Positions 32,701 through 42,862 of a stretch of 64,000 nt of DNA are shown piece after piece. Origin of the DNA: Helichrysum umbraculigerum (lineage: Eukaryota > Streptophyta > Magnoliopsida > Asterales > Asteraceae); assembly GCA_949592205.1 (NCBI GenBank), contig CATIUR010000011.1, forward strand, positions 186,001 through 250,000, read 5' to 3'. The translations under genes and the position numbers were made by a program. Position 1 is the stretch's first letter. The number at the start of each line of letters is the position of its first letter. A model generated the notes under the pieces. The model was not told the DNA's origin. It was given only the letters and a program-made list of their open reading frames with translations, and searched no databases.

Positions 32701-34317
32701 AGCACTTTTTCGTTTCTCACCTTGAACCACAAGTGTTTCTCCTGTCGGTAACGGTAAGCGAACCATCTTATCATGACATATGATCTCAGCGCTGTTCTTA
32801 GATAACCAATCCATACCGACTACAACGTCAAAACTTCCCAATTTAACCGGTAGTAAGTCTATTTCGAAGAGATGACCTTCTAACTCCAAGGTACATCCCG
32901 GTACTATTTCTCCTGATTCGATTAACTCACCATCGGCTAATTCTATGGTATACTTGTTGTCTAACTTACGGGATTCAAGTTCTAATAGTGGTCTAAATTC
33001 AGTAGACACAAAACTTAAATCAGCACCCGAATCAATTAACACAGAGGCATAATGATTGTTTACAAGAAACGTACCAGTGACGGTGTTAGGGTCCTGGCGT
33101 GCCTCTTGTGCCCCGATCACGAATGCCCTTCCTTGAGCCGGTTGGTTGTTGATGTTGTTGGCTCGGTTATTGTTGTTACCGCGGTTGTTGTTGTTGAGCT
33201 TAGGGCATCGGTTACGGTAGTGTCCTTGCTCACCACATTCAAAACATCCCTGGTTTTGACGCTCAGTGTTTGCCCGTGGGGGAGGGTTAGTTTTGCATTC
33301 TCGGGTTCTATGTCCCCATGCCCTACAGTTTCCACAATACCCACACCCACCTTCGTGGTGTCGGTTACACTTACCACATTTGGGTTTGTTACCCAGGTAT
33401 GGTTTCGATTCGGTGGTAGTGGCAACATATGCTTTCGCATTTCCAGAAGATTTCTTGTTCTGCTGACCCTGACGGTCAGTACCACTACCGTTCCACTTTC
33501 GCTTTGCACCACCAGAACTACTAACTTCAGTACTGTTCGGTTCACCTTTTCCCGACACAGCTTTCTTAGTCAGATTTCCCATCCTGACTGCCTCATCAGT
33601 CAAACTTTGTGCTAGTGTAACAGCACTCCTGAAAGTGTCCGGTTTAGATGATGTCACCAGACTGCGGATTTGTGGTACCAGACCGAATATGTAGCGCTCA
33701 ATACGCTTATACTCGGGTGTCACCATATGTGGCACTAGACGTGCAAGTTCCTGAAACCTAGTGGTGTATCCAGCAATATCGGCACCAATCATGGTGATGT
33801 TCCACAACTCTGTTTCTATTTTCTGCATCTCACTGCGAGGACAGAATTCCTCCAACATCAAATTTTTAAATGTCCCCCATGACATTGAATAAGCAGCTGG
33901 TCGACCAAGTGATTGGATCTGACTGTTCCACCAAGTGAGCGCTTTGTCAGCCAAAGTGCAAGCAGCATACTTCACCATACAGTCAGGTGAACAGTCACTA
34001 ATTTCCAATACTGATTCAGTTTTCTCTATCCAATGAATCATACCAATGGCACCCTCGGTGCCACGGAAAGAAATCGGCTTACAAGCCTGAAATGTTTTGT
34101 ATGAACATCCTCGGCTAGTATTCACGAGTGTCTCAGTATTAACAGGGGTAGATCCACTGTTGTTAGCTCCAGGTTCACGACTACGGCTTGCCTCATATTC
34201 AGCAATACCTTCAGCTATTCTTCGTGCAATCATTTGTTCAGTGGTTTCAGTGGGTGGTGGTGGTGGAGGCGTAGTCGTCTTTTGACTTGTTCTAGTGACT
34301 CGTCGTTTGGGAGGCAT
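29743..34317 (-). CDS. Gag-pol polyprotein of Tekay copy 2 (RT active-site residue lost)
   Basis: 1524 codons with the same domain order as the first copy. It carries the same Asp-to-Tyr change in RT motif A (codon at 32215-32217), so the lesion predates the duplication or was present in the source element. Only two residue differences from the first copy, both in integrase: Arg in place of Ser in the segment after S-D-R-D-A-R-F (T-S-R-F-W-Q), and Ile in place of Thr after D-G-Q-S-E-R. No stop or frameshift. Near-identity with a shared lesion supports copying by recombination rather than by two independent retrotranspositions. Confidence 0.93.
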   Translation of the reverse strand: MPPKRRVTRTSQKTTTPPPPPPTETTEQMIARRIAEGIAEYEASRSREPGANNSGSTPVNTETLVNTSRGCSYKTFQACKPISFRGTEGAIGMIHWIEKTESVLEISDCSPDCMVKYAACTLADKALTWWNSQIQSLGRPAAYSMSWGTFKNLMLEEFCPRSEMQKIETELWNITMIGADIAGYTTRFQELARLVPHMVTPEYKRIERYIFGLVPQIRSLVTSSKPDTFRSAVTLAQSLTDEAVRMGNLTKKAVSGKGEPNSTEVSSSGGAKRKWNGSGTDRQGQQNKKSSGNAKAYVATTTESKPYLGNKPKCGKCNRHHEGGCGYCGNCRAWGHRTRECKTNPPPRANTERQNQGCFECGEQGHYRNRCPKLNNNNRGNNNNRANNINNQPAQGRAFVIGAQEARQDPNTVTGTFLVNNHYASVLIDSGADLSFVSTEFRPLLELESRKLDNKYTIELADGELIESGEIVPGCTLELEGHLFEIDLLPVKLGSFDVVVGMDWLSKNSAEIICHDKMVRLPLPTGETLVVQGEKRKSATKMISCLKASKYLRKGYQAFLAHIVEKKTEERRIDDVPIVRDYPGVFPDELPGLPPPRQVEFHIDLVPGAAPIARAPYRLAPSEMQELSTQLQELLDLGFIRPSFSPWGAPVLFVKKKDGSMRMCIDYRELNKVTIKNRYPLPRIDDLFDQLQGSSYYSKIYLRSGYHQLKVREEDVPKTAFRTRYGHYEFLVMPFGLTNAPAVFMDLMNRVCKPYLDKFVIVFIDDILVYSRSKEDQEQHLKLVLELLQKEKLYAKFSKCEFWIREVQFLGHVINDKGIHVDPSKIEAINNWEAPKTPTEVRQFLGLAGYYRRFIANFSKIAQPLTTLTQKDKKFEWNEKQENAFQLLKQKLSSAPILSLPEGVDNFVVYCDASHQGLGCVLMQNERVIAYASRQLKVHEKNYTTHYLELGAVVFALKIWRHYLYGTKCTIFTDHKSLQHIFDQKELNMRQRRWVELLNDYDCEIKYHPGKANVVADALSRKERIKPRRIRALGLTIHSNIITQIREAQELAFTPERLKDESLKGMEKQLEKKDNGVLYFMNRIWVPCVDELRKLILDEAHKSNYSIHPGADKMYQDLKGFYWWPGMKRDIATYVSKCLTCSKVKVEYQKPSGLLQQPELPKWKWEQITMDFITKLPRTASGANAIWVIVDRLTKSAHFLAIKETDGMEKLAKIYIKEIVSRHGVPLSIISDRDARFTSRFWQTLQQAMGTRLDMSTAYHPQTDGQSERIIQTLEDLLRACVIDFGGNWDTHLPLAEFSYNNSYHTSIQMAPFEALYGRKCRSPLCWAELDDRQLSGPELVQETTDKITQVLSRLKAARDRQKSYADNHRKPLEFQVGDKVLLKVSPWKGVARFGKRGKLNPRYIGPFEILARIGPVAYKLKLPQELSSIHDTFHVSNLKKCLSDETLILPPDEVFIDSKLNFVEEPVEVMDSKTQKLRHKRIKLVKVRWNSKHGPEFTWEREDEMRKKYPNLFESVTETHGST

Positions 34318-34969
34318 GATTCAGCTCTGCGATGTATAAAATGCAGAGTGTTAATGTTGAGGTATTGAATGTGAATAGATCAAAGATTCACATTTGATAG
34401 AAATGAATGACATGAAAAGATGAATGAATAGAATCTTACAACACGTGCCATACAACTTTGAAACACCCACATGTATCTAGCATAATATAATCACGTTGGT
34501 CAGGCGTCATTATATACTGTCCAATACATATTTCTTTTCATTGTCGTTTAACACTGTAAATTTTAGAGGTTCTCAAGAATAATCAATCATCAAGCTGTAA
34601 AATGTTTCAGGGTTTACAAGAGTTGGTCACAAAGTGTCGATAAAGTACAGGTTTAATCACAAGTCGACAGTTGTAAGATGAAATAACATGGTTGATAATA
34701 AGCATAATGTACACGAGATGTAAACCAAGCATACATTATATATTAGAGATCAAAACGCTGTTACATGAGTTTAGTACAAAATGAGATGGGATTTCTAATA
34801 TACCCATCTATGGTTAGCGTTATACAAAAGATGATGGGTTTCCTATACATATACCCATTTTACTAACAAAGTTTCATCCAACATACAGCTAGTCCATAAC
34901 GAATACATACATATATTTCCCCAAAAGTAATAGTCTAATATGGTGTAGGCACAACCGCCATACACAGAC

Positions 34970-35749
34970 CTAACGGAACCAGGGTAAATACATCCTAACC
35001 GCAACCATCACTGCTGCATCCATCACACAAACACTAGCTACAATCTCTGACACCCTAGCACGCCTCTCTAAAGCTGCAACGCGTGCACGGGTGGATGCTA
35101 GACTCTGCCAGTCTGTCAGACGGTGAGTCTCCACAAAATCCATCCTCTGATGGAGCATAGCCATATCCATATCAGTACGGGAGGCATCGCTCAGTAACTC
35201 CATCACATCTCTGCTCCTGCTAGATGATATCCTAAACATGGTGTGAACCACAGCCACAAGGGTAGGCACAGTGAGCTCCAGAGGCTCACCTGTGAGATAT
35301 GCAGATGGTGGTGAGTGGGAGGACTCCCCAATCTCAAAGGTCGAGGGAATACCCTCTAGCGATCTCCACTCTCTCAATACTCGAGGCATCCAGTCCAGAT
35401 GAGAAGGTCGGAGCCTCTTCTGTGGCGGCTCGACAACTGGAACCTCAGACTCAGTCACTGGCGCCTTATCGCGCGGCGCGAGTGGTCCCCTGGGAAAATC
35501 CCGAACACAGATCCTAGCTGTCATCCGAGGTACAGGCACACGAGAGGAACTCGCAACTGGTGGTGTAGGGGTAGGAGTGACCACAGGTGCGGTCGGAGGT
35601 GGTTCCAAGTAAGCATCACTAGTGTCATCAGACATAGCTCTCACATGAACTGATGACTCATCCCCTACTGTAATCGCGGGACCCTCAAAAGTAGCCTCGG
35701 TCGGCTCTTCATCCGAAGCGTAAACATGATAATGTGATTGACTAGACAT
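34970..35749 (-). CDS. Extra sense ORF upstream of gag, Tekay copy 2
   Basis: 259 codons, same predicted protein as 25466-26245. It lies between the primer-binding site and gag of the second copy. See that entry for the described segments; role unknown. Confidence 0.7.
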   Translation of the reverse strand: MSSQSHYHVYASDEEPTEATFEGPAITVGDESSVHVRAMSDDTSDAYLEPPPTAPVVTPTPTPPVASSSRVPVPRMTARICVRDFPRGPLAPRDKAPVTESEVPVVEPPQKRLRPSHLDWMPRVLREWRSLEGIPSTFEIGESSHSPPSAYLTGEPLELTVPTLVAVVHTMFRISSSRSRDVMELLSDASRTDMDMAMLHQRMDFVETHRLTDWQSLASTRARVAALERRARVSEIVASVCVMDAAVMVAVRMYLPWFR

Positions 35750-35904
35750 ACTGTGACAAAAGAAATTGAGTGTGGCGTGTCAGTCATATGTTAGTTGTAT
35801 GCAAAGTATGTATGCATGAATGCACAAATGTTCTAGCCAAGGCTATAGTCTAGGTCTCTAAGGTTTTCAGTCACCTAAAGACTTCTAGTTCGCTATAACC
35901 AATG

Positions 35905-35916
35905 GCTCTGATACCA
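35905..35916 (-). other. Primer-binding site, Tekay copy 2
   Basis: TGGTATCAGAGC on the minus strand next to LTR 3. Confidence 0.9.
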
Positions 35917-35920
35917 AGTC

Positions 35921-38900
35921 TGTCACACCCCGCCAAACGGTAATTACAATTACATAGAGTGGTTTGCGGAAGCTTAGTGACGTGGCGGGGGTGCGAGCAG
36001 TAAAAACAACCAACAGATACATACATACTCAGAGCATATGATTATCGCAGAACGAATATAGATTAAGATGCCATTAGTTAAAGTTTTACAAAAGGTTACC
36101 ACTTGAAAAGTGGTAACAGTAATAGTAGTAGTTGAAATCAGTATTTCATAAAATACATAATATCAAAAGTAGATTTCATAGGTATGACTGCAGTAGTTGC
36201 AGTTATACAGAGGAAATCCATGTGTCCCAAAAGTAGTGGCATCCTAACAAGTCCAGGGTAGTCCGTCCTGATATGTATGCAGATCTTACTTACGCTGCTA
36301 ATTCCCTGAAAAACATAGAGTAAAACGTCAACAAAATTGTTGAGTGAATTCACAAGTTTGTTCGTTATGTAGGAAACACAAGTTAAACATTAAAGAATAA
36401 CATTTCCAATAAGTGTTGTTTATCAAGTAGGAAACACAAGTTATTAACGAGTAACATTTCCCAAATCAGTTGTAGTTGTAGTAGGAAACACAAGTTATTA
36501 ACAAATAACATTTCCCAAATCAGTTATCAGCAGGAAACACAAGTTAACCTAAATAAGGATTAACATTTCCAAATCAGTGTACGTAGGAAATCACTTCCTA
36601 AACAATAGTTTTGTGGGAATATTTAGATGGTGATCCCTTGAAAGGTGAGCTAAACCTGTCAAGTAAGGTAACCCGATCTAACCCTATAACCAAACCACAA
36701 CCCTAATCTGTTGTTGTTTGCCATGCTGGACAATTAAGTATACGCTCCCAAATCAGTAGGAGGGTCGTCACGGCGATAGTACTATCCGTATACTCAGTAG
36801 CTAGAGTCACCTAGCTAATGGTTATAGTCTGTAGCCATAAGGTCTTTTATGCACTACATCGTTCAGCCTAGATCTGTACCAAGATTCGTTGTCTAAATTC
36901 CCAAAATAGTATGAAAACATTTCATAAATCATAGTTCAAGTAGTTGTGTGAAATACCCTTTCACAAACAGTCGCATATGAAATACCCTTTCATAAACAAT
37001 TAAGTAAATACATACAGTATTTAAAGCAGTTGTCGCATGCAGTTATACATACGATTTCTATGTTTTCCACCCCGAGTTTTAAAAGCATTAAAACAGTGAA
37101 AAGGGGTTTGTGAACTCACTGTAGGTGCTCGGATGTGAATGCTAGCGAGATATGATAGCGTAGCCCAAACGTAGTCAACCTATACACATCAATGTATTAA
37201 CTATAAGTACTTTGTTTACTTATGTTAATAGTTTATTCGTTTGAAGAAATTATCAGTTTCTTAGGTTTGTGTATTTCATTGATGATTGTTGTTGGAAATA
37301 TATAAATTATCCAAGTATTGTTCGTTTGTCGAATTGTTTGTACTAGATAATTTAAATCGTTCCAATAATATGTCCGTCTAGTTCTAAGTCTCGTTGTCGC
37401 ACAATTTTGTACCATTTGTAGTAACATTAATAACTATGAGTTGTATTAACGTTTATTAGTTTGTACATGTATAAATCGCAAAAGTCAGTGGTCTGGATAA
37501 GTGAGGAATACGCCGTATTCTTATGAATACGCCGGATTCAAGTCAAACAAAGGGGAATACGCCGTATTCTGGTGAATACGTCGTATTCATTCGAAAACAG
37601 GGGAATACGCCGTATTCTGGTGAATACGCCGTATTCATTCGAGTTTAAAAGGATCCACCGGATTCACCGATGATCCGTCGGATCGAGTGTGTCTTTTACT
37701 CGTTCATCGTTTTAGCCGAAGGTTTGTGTGCGGGTCGTAGGTGGGAATACGCCGTATTTAACTGAATAAGCCGTATTCGAAGTTTCAAAATTTGGGAATC
37801 CGCCGTATTCCCGTGAATACGCCGGATTTATCTGGGTTGTTCAAAATGTTCGAGTATTAAATGGGGAATACGCCGTATTCGATGGAATACGCCGTATTCA
37901 CCAATGTTTCAGCTGGGGAATCCGCCGTATTAAGATGAATACGCCGGATTCGCCTAGTTCTTCAAAATTGCTTATGATTAATAACGGGGAATACGCCGTA
38001 TTCGAAAGAATACGCCGTATTCCGAGTGTTTACAGCATCTAGTTCGACTCTGTTACTTCAAAAACATACGAGTTTATATATGTAACCGATTTTTAACATG
38101 ATCAAACACCTTAATACGTTCTATAAACACTTTGTAACATGTTTTTAACAAGTTCTATCAACAATCTTCAACAATTATCATAATTTTAAGAAATTATATA
38201 AATGAGATAAAAATGGAGAAATTTATCCTCACAATGATCTTGATGAAGATGATGATGATTCCTGATGTTGATGATGATGATGATGACGATCAATGACGAT
38301 GAGAATGATTATGTGATCATTTTGTTTATGAGTTTGAAGGTGTGAAGGTGATGATGTTAAGAGAATGAAGGGGATGAAATGGTGTTGTTGTCTTCCTGCT
38401 TCTGCTTGTTGTTTCCTCCTCTCCAGTACGCACAAACCAAACCAGAAGAAATAAAACCAGTGAAGTGTTGTGTGTGAGATTTTACAGATCAAAATTTTAG
38501 GTGAGTTGTATTATTGGTGTTAAAGATTTCAAACGGGAGTATGGAGGGTACTTCACTATGTCGCCAGATATTTTGAGGTGTGCTATATTGGGTAGTTTTT
38601 AGCCCGTTAATTTCGTGTACTGGTATAATTATAGCAATATAAAATTTAACATTTTATATTTTTATTTTGTAGATGCTTTCCTGGTTCGTAATATGTTTTC
38701 AGAATAATGAGATTATCATTATTTTTGATAGTTGTACATTTTACTGCGCACGTCCAATTGAGAGCCAATTTTCAGTAAATTTAGGATTTCATATTTTGAA
38801 GAAATGTTCTAACTTCTTCCAAATGAACGAGAAAATTTACATTTTTATGATTTGACGTCGTATGCGCGTTTTAGAATTGTTTCTGTTCGTATTATAATAC

Positions 38901-39213
38901 GTTTTATGTTAAACGTATATTTAAACCATTTTATCTATATGTTATAGATATATAAATACTCGTAATTAATAATCGAATTATTAATTATTTCATGTTGCCA
39001 AATCTGGTTAATTATTTTTGTCGGCTTCGTTCCGATACGTTCGTACGTAATTTATAAATAAATACGTTTATTATAATACTTTTAGTATTATTGTTTAGGG
39101 CTCGCTAGACTGACCTCACATCATAAGTTTAGTTTAAAACAATTGCAGGGAATTAGCGTAAGAAATGCATGTAATTAAGTATAATTATATACCTAATTTG
39201 GAGGAGTGTCACA
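35921..39213 (-). repeat. Tekay LTR 3 (5' LTR of copy 2)
   Basis: 3293 bp. Private variants cluster on its right side: near 38370 (AGGGG), 38421 (CTCTCC), a G insertion near 38591, 38763 (GAGAGCC), 39107 (CTAGAC). Confidence 0.92.
37504..38026. repeat. Paired palindrome array, LTR 3
   Basis: Third copy of the nine-unit GAATACGCCGTATTC array. Confidence 0.9.
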
Positions 39214-40467
39214 TTTGTGAAAATGTATACGATTCGTTGGTGATAGTTTGAAATCCTAATTTCGGTAAAATAAGTGTGTTTGTATTGTTTGTAAAGCTCG
39301 TGAATCGTATCGTATAAAGATATGCGTTTCCGGTTAGTTCGACACTTAGTGAAAACTAGTTTTTAAACTTCCTGCTTTTAGTGACGCAAGGTGCGACGCT
39401 GGGTTGTTATGCGACGTACGGGTCTACGTCGCATTCAGGTTTTGCGACGTCATGGGTTGCGTCGCATAGGCGACGTTCGCAATTTAATGCGACGGAACGG
39501 GTTACGTCGCTATCTGCGACGTGGGGATGATTATGCGACGTAAAGGTCTACGTCGCAGTACTGTTTTTGGGCAAAATGCGACGTAGTCGCCTGTTCGACG
39601 AACAGATCAAAAATAACGAGTTTTGGGTCGATTTCGGACGTTTTCGGTTGTATAAAACACTAAAACATGTAAATCTAAGTATATTAAACACTAAATAGCA
39701 ATTATAACTTTGAAATCTAAAGATTTGCGGGATTTGTCGGAAACTTACGAGTGTCGGATTTGAAATCCGAAAAGGTAGAAATGTAGATCGGGGTCTCGTG
39801 GTTGTTTTATTCCAAAGGAGTATGGTGATTCGGCGTCGTTTGAGGGTAGTTTTGTGGCGTTTTTGTGGTGATATTTGGTGGGTGGTGGTGGTTGTAGAGA
39901 GAAGAAGAGAGAGATGAGAGAAAGAAGATGAAAAAAAAATGAAAGACAAATGGGAGGTGGGAGGTGGTTTTGTTCCACTTTCTGCCTCCGTGTTTGCGTT
40001 CCGTGTTCGTTTGCCCGATCGTTAAATGTTATTTTATTTTAACTATTATGTTTTTAATTACATTTTTCATTATTTTTAATTAGGATCTTTTTATGAAACC
40101 AAATTAATAAATTTTATAAATTTCAAACTTTGTTTTATTTTAATTATAAAAGTTGACGTTTTGCGTTATAAATTGATATGTAAATATTATCGACATAATA
40201 TTTAATTGTTTAAGACGTTATTTAAAAATTTCGTTTTATTAAATAATTTTGTTTACCAAGAGTCGTATATTTTTGTCGCGTCTGTTTTCAATTTGTTCAG
40301 TACGTAATTACAACTAATTACGAATACGTAATACTACGCGTATTATCTAGTTGGGCTATGCTAGGCTTACCTCTGAAATGTGTTGTGAATTCACTCAAGT
40401 AGGGAATTAGCCTAATAATGCAAGTGATTAATGAAATTAATCGTGTTCAAATTTGCGAAGTGTTACA
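39214..40467 (-). mobile_element. Solo LTR, right part
   Basis: Continuation of 15555-16912 after the Tekay insertion. It holds a cluster of GCGACGT/ACGTCGC inverted words at 39385-39590 and ends (plus strand) AAGTGTTACA at 40467, followed by duplication TTTTG. A minus-strand frame at 39745-39978 is Pro/Ser/Phe-rich low complexity and is not called a gene. Confidence 0.88.
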
Positions 40468-40472
40468 TTTTG

Positions 40473-41223
40473 TGTCGTGAGAAATCTTGTTCCATTTGCC
40501 AGAAAGTTGATTACGATTACGGGATGTTGAGACACAAGAATTGTAACCTTGGATCACTTTAGCCCAAAATGACTCGTTTGATTGATTTTTCCCTTGAACA
40601 CCGTTTTCGGAACAATGTATCCACCGCTCCGCTAAAATCCTCGCCTCCTCGTCCGTCCAACGTGTTTGAGACCGTTTGGCCCTTTTTTCCTTTTGAACCC
40701 GTTTACCCTTTTTCTTGTTGTTTTGGTGTTCGGGTTCGGGTTCGGATTCGGATTCGGGTTCGGGTTCGGGTTCCGGCTCCGGGTTTGCCTCGTCAGAGCT
40801 TTCTTCCAAAGTTTGTGGTACGGTGAAATTCATTTGTTGTTGACTGGGGTTGGATGAGCTTGGAGAAAAGTGTGGGTGTTGTGGTGACCATTGTGTGTTT
40901 TGGAACCACTGTGGTTGTGACCATTGTGTTTGGTGAGGGAATTGTGATTGTGGTGGTGAGGATTGTGTGTTTGTGTACCACCCTTGGAATGCATAATTAT
41001 TCCTCGGGTCGTGCGGATCAAGGGGGAACGGGTTTGCAATCGGTGCAAAGTTGGCGAACCCGGTAGGTTGAGTGTTTGGTTGAGATGAAGATCCAGAAGT
41101 ATTGGTGTTTGGTGAGCTCGGGTTTGGAAACTGGTTATTCAACAAATTTTGTCACATATCTTTAGCAATATTTTGTTGCTCTTTTTTGTTGTTTTTGGAA
41201 TTTTTCTTGTTGTTTTTGGACAT
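40473..41223 (-). pseudogene. 5' part of Myb/SANT gene in the Harbinger-like element
   Basis: Probable original start at 41221-41223, Lys/Asn-rich for 23 codons, then a TGA stop at 41152-41154. The frame then runs on through a Pro/Gln/Ser-rich region, an acidic Glu/Pro repeat and a basic patch into a SANT-like domain (R-W-T-D-E-E-A-R-I-L-A-E-R-W; F-W-A-K-V-I; Q-L-S-G-K-W-N-K-I). The solo LTR then breaks it after D-T-K. Removing one duplication copy would keep the frame continuous with 15549, so the insertion itself was precise. The nonsense codon is an independent lesion. The protein would bind terminal sites for a Harbinger transposase. Confidence 0.75.
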
Positions 41224-41338
41224 TTTTTTGAGAGAGATTTTGAGGTAAAAAGTGTGGTTTTTGAAGTGTTATAGTTGAGATGATTGTTGAGTGAAAGAGT
41301 TGATAGAATTGTTGTGTGAAAATAAGTAGGTTGAGTGG

Positions 41339-41347
41339 ATGTATTTA
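41339..41347 (-). promoter_or_regulatory. Putative TATA box of the Myb/SANT gene
   Basis: Minus strand CTATAAATAC about 115 bp upstream of the inferred ATG; inside the Harbinger-like element. Confidence 0.5.
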
Positions 41348-41989
41348 TAGGGTAAAATGTAAAGTGTTTTTTTAAAAAAAAATGTTTTTTTTTTGTCCAC
41401 GCTCCTCCAAACGGATAGTTTTTAATTTGAATTTTTTTTTTTTTTTTTTTTTTATGTTTAACGGCTAGAATATAAAAAAAAAAAAAAACAAATCTGAGCC
41501 CCACTCTCACAACCGAACACGCTTCGGTTTACCGAAGCATCAAACCGACCAAGGCCACCGACCAACCCGTGCCATCCCGGTCGGTTGGTCGGTTCAAACT
41601 GACCATCGAACTGACCAAAGGGTTGGGACGAGTCTTATGGTTGTGATTATATTATTTATGATATCATGAAAATCTAATGTGGAAGCTACAGTTTATTACT
41701 CTTTTAACCCAGGAAAGTTCAAATGCTTATTTCTCATTATAAATTGTAATTGTTGTTTACTTGTTATTACGTTAATTTGATGTTATTGTTGTTGGTAAAT
41801 TGTTTTTCAGGCATTTATTGTTTGTATTATTGCAATATTTGATGTCGTTTAAGTACCATCTAGATGTATTGTAGGTTGTTTTATATTCATTTATACGGTT
41901 TTGGGATGTTTTGGTGCGGTTTTTATGTATTTTACGTTGAAAGTAGTTTTTTTCGCCCCCCATGACCTAATTTCCTGGATCCGCCACTG

Positions 41990-42585
41990 CCAATAGCTAC
42001 GCTTACCCCTAGCTTCAACGTGGCTCCGCCTCTGTTTTTACCTATTCGGTTGGATACAAAATATTGTTTGGGGAGATATTGCTTCCTAAGAACATGTACG
42101 TGCTCTGTTCCTGTATCGGGTCATTTTAGTTCAAGCTATAAGTCATGGGTTTAACAGCTAAACTTGCATTTTTTGGCATAAAATTAAAAACAGATGTTGA
42201 CTTGTTGGTAATGTCTTTGTATAATAAATAAATTTTCCATTCAAGTAAACGACATATAACAATGTGAACAACAACAATGACGATACAAATCCCACCCAGA
42301 ATGCGGTATAGAGGCGGTAAAATGTAAACAGTCATACTTCTATTGAATATAGAGATACTATTCAGAATGACTTCCGAAAAACACGTACGGATAGGGTATG
42401 CACACAAACGCCATATTTAAATAAACGCAATTGCTTCGTTTTTTCTAGGAAGAAGGGTTGTGATTTCTTGTGAATTATTTCAATAGTACAAAATGACCCT
42501 ACCAACAAGATATTTATTTCCTAGAAGAACCCTACATATAATTACAAATAAAAAAAATAAAAAACAGTTGTTCATATTTAAAATG
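41990..42585. repeat. Array spacer, upstream of gene B
   Basis: Closely matched at 44023-45108 upstream of gene C (minus that copy's hAT insert): CTACGCTTACCCCTAGC, CATGTACGTGCTCTGTTCC, AACGACATATAACAATGTG and others. The site at 42325-42332 is the unoccupied counterpart of the hAT MITE at 44382. Confidence 0.85.
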
Positions 42586-42862
42586 GACAAAATTGCATGG
42601 ATCGTCCTGTGGTTTGTACAAAATTGCATAGATCATCCCTGTACTTTTTTTTGCATGGATCATCCCTGTACTTTCACTTTGTTGCATGGATCATCCATGT
42701 ACTTGCATTTTTTTACCGGATCATCCCTGTACTTGCATTTTTTTGACCTGGATCATCCCTGCGTTCATAAGGCAGAAGGACGACCCATGTAACAAAGTGA
42801 AAGTACAGGGATGATCCATGCAATTTTGTGCAAACCACAGGGACGATCCATGCAATTTTGTC
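42586..42862. mobile_element. MULE-type MITE in promoter of gene B
   Basis: 277 bp foldback with ends GACAAAATTGCATGGATCG on both sides and a perfect 9-bp duplication TTTAAAATG at 42577-42585 and 42863-42871. The empty site is retained upstream of gene C at 45100-45108. The interior repeats GGATCATCC and TGTACTT. It lies only 66 bp before the gene B start codon. Confidence 0.9.

Larger units (their letters stand above)
16913..39213 (-). mobile_element. Tandem Ty3-gypsy Tekay/Del element, LTR-int-LTR-int-LTR
   Basis: Three LTRs of about 3.29 kb and two 6.2 kb interiors alternate with a 9504-bp period. The whole is bounded by a single 5-bp duplication TTTGT (16908-16912 and 39214-39218), so one insertion event was later expanded. 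LTR ends on the minus strand are TGTGACACTCC and GGGGTGTGACA. A C-terminal chromodomain-like segment in pol and long LTRs point to the Tekay/Del chromovirus lineage. Differences between copies are few, so it is very young. Confidence 0.93.
14536..41634. mobile_element. PIF/Harbinger-like element carrying a Myb/SANT gene
   Basis: Left end GGCCACTCCCAACCCT, right end reversed GACTCGTCCCAACCCT (12 of 16 identical), flanked by TTA at 14533-14535 and 41635-41637. That is the three-base target of PIF/Harbinger transposons. Its own DNA is about 2.2 kb (14536-15549 plus 40473-41634) and encodes only one gene, a SANT-type DNA-binding protein as in Harbinger ORF1. No DDE transposase ORF is present, so it would depend on one supplied elsewhere. 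Confidence 0.75.
14195..41989. mobile_element. hAT element hosting the whole nested stack
   Basis: Left terminus CAGGGGCGGATGCAG, right terminus reversed CAGTGGCGGATCCAGG, perfect 8-bp duplication CCAATAGC at 14187-14194 and 41990-41997. Without inner insertions it has arms 14195-14532 and 41638-41989 (about 0.7 kb), with no transposase. The unoccupied site is visible in the array duplicate at 44023-44030. Confidence 0.9.
14046..42036. mobile_element. Probable ancient hAT, outermost layer of the nest
   Basis: Left CAGTAACGGATTCAGAATTTG and, at 42036 reversed, CAGAGGCGGAGCCACGTTG resemble hAT termini. Flanks are TTTTCGGT and TTTTTACC in this copy and TTTTTGGT and TTTTTGCC in the neighbouring copy (about 43889-44068), a decayed 8-bp duplication. 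Its presence in both array units means it predates the array duplication. Confidence 0.5.

Noticed and set aside
20239..34317. Possible integrated pararetrovirus or retrovirus with envelope
   Set aside because: Long LTRs, integrase, tRNA-Met primer site and chromodomain-like tail fit a Tekay retrotransposon; the extra ORF lies before gag and shows no envelope-type signal or membrane anchor.
16913..39213. Tandem repeat as an assembly artefact
   Set aside because: The units and LTRs differ at specific sites and the outer target duplication is consistent, so a real duplication is more likely, though read support is needed.
40569..40857. Plus-strand frames with F-G/V-R repeats
   Set aside because: Antisense of the Glu/Pro repeat in the Myb/SANT pseudogene.
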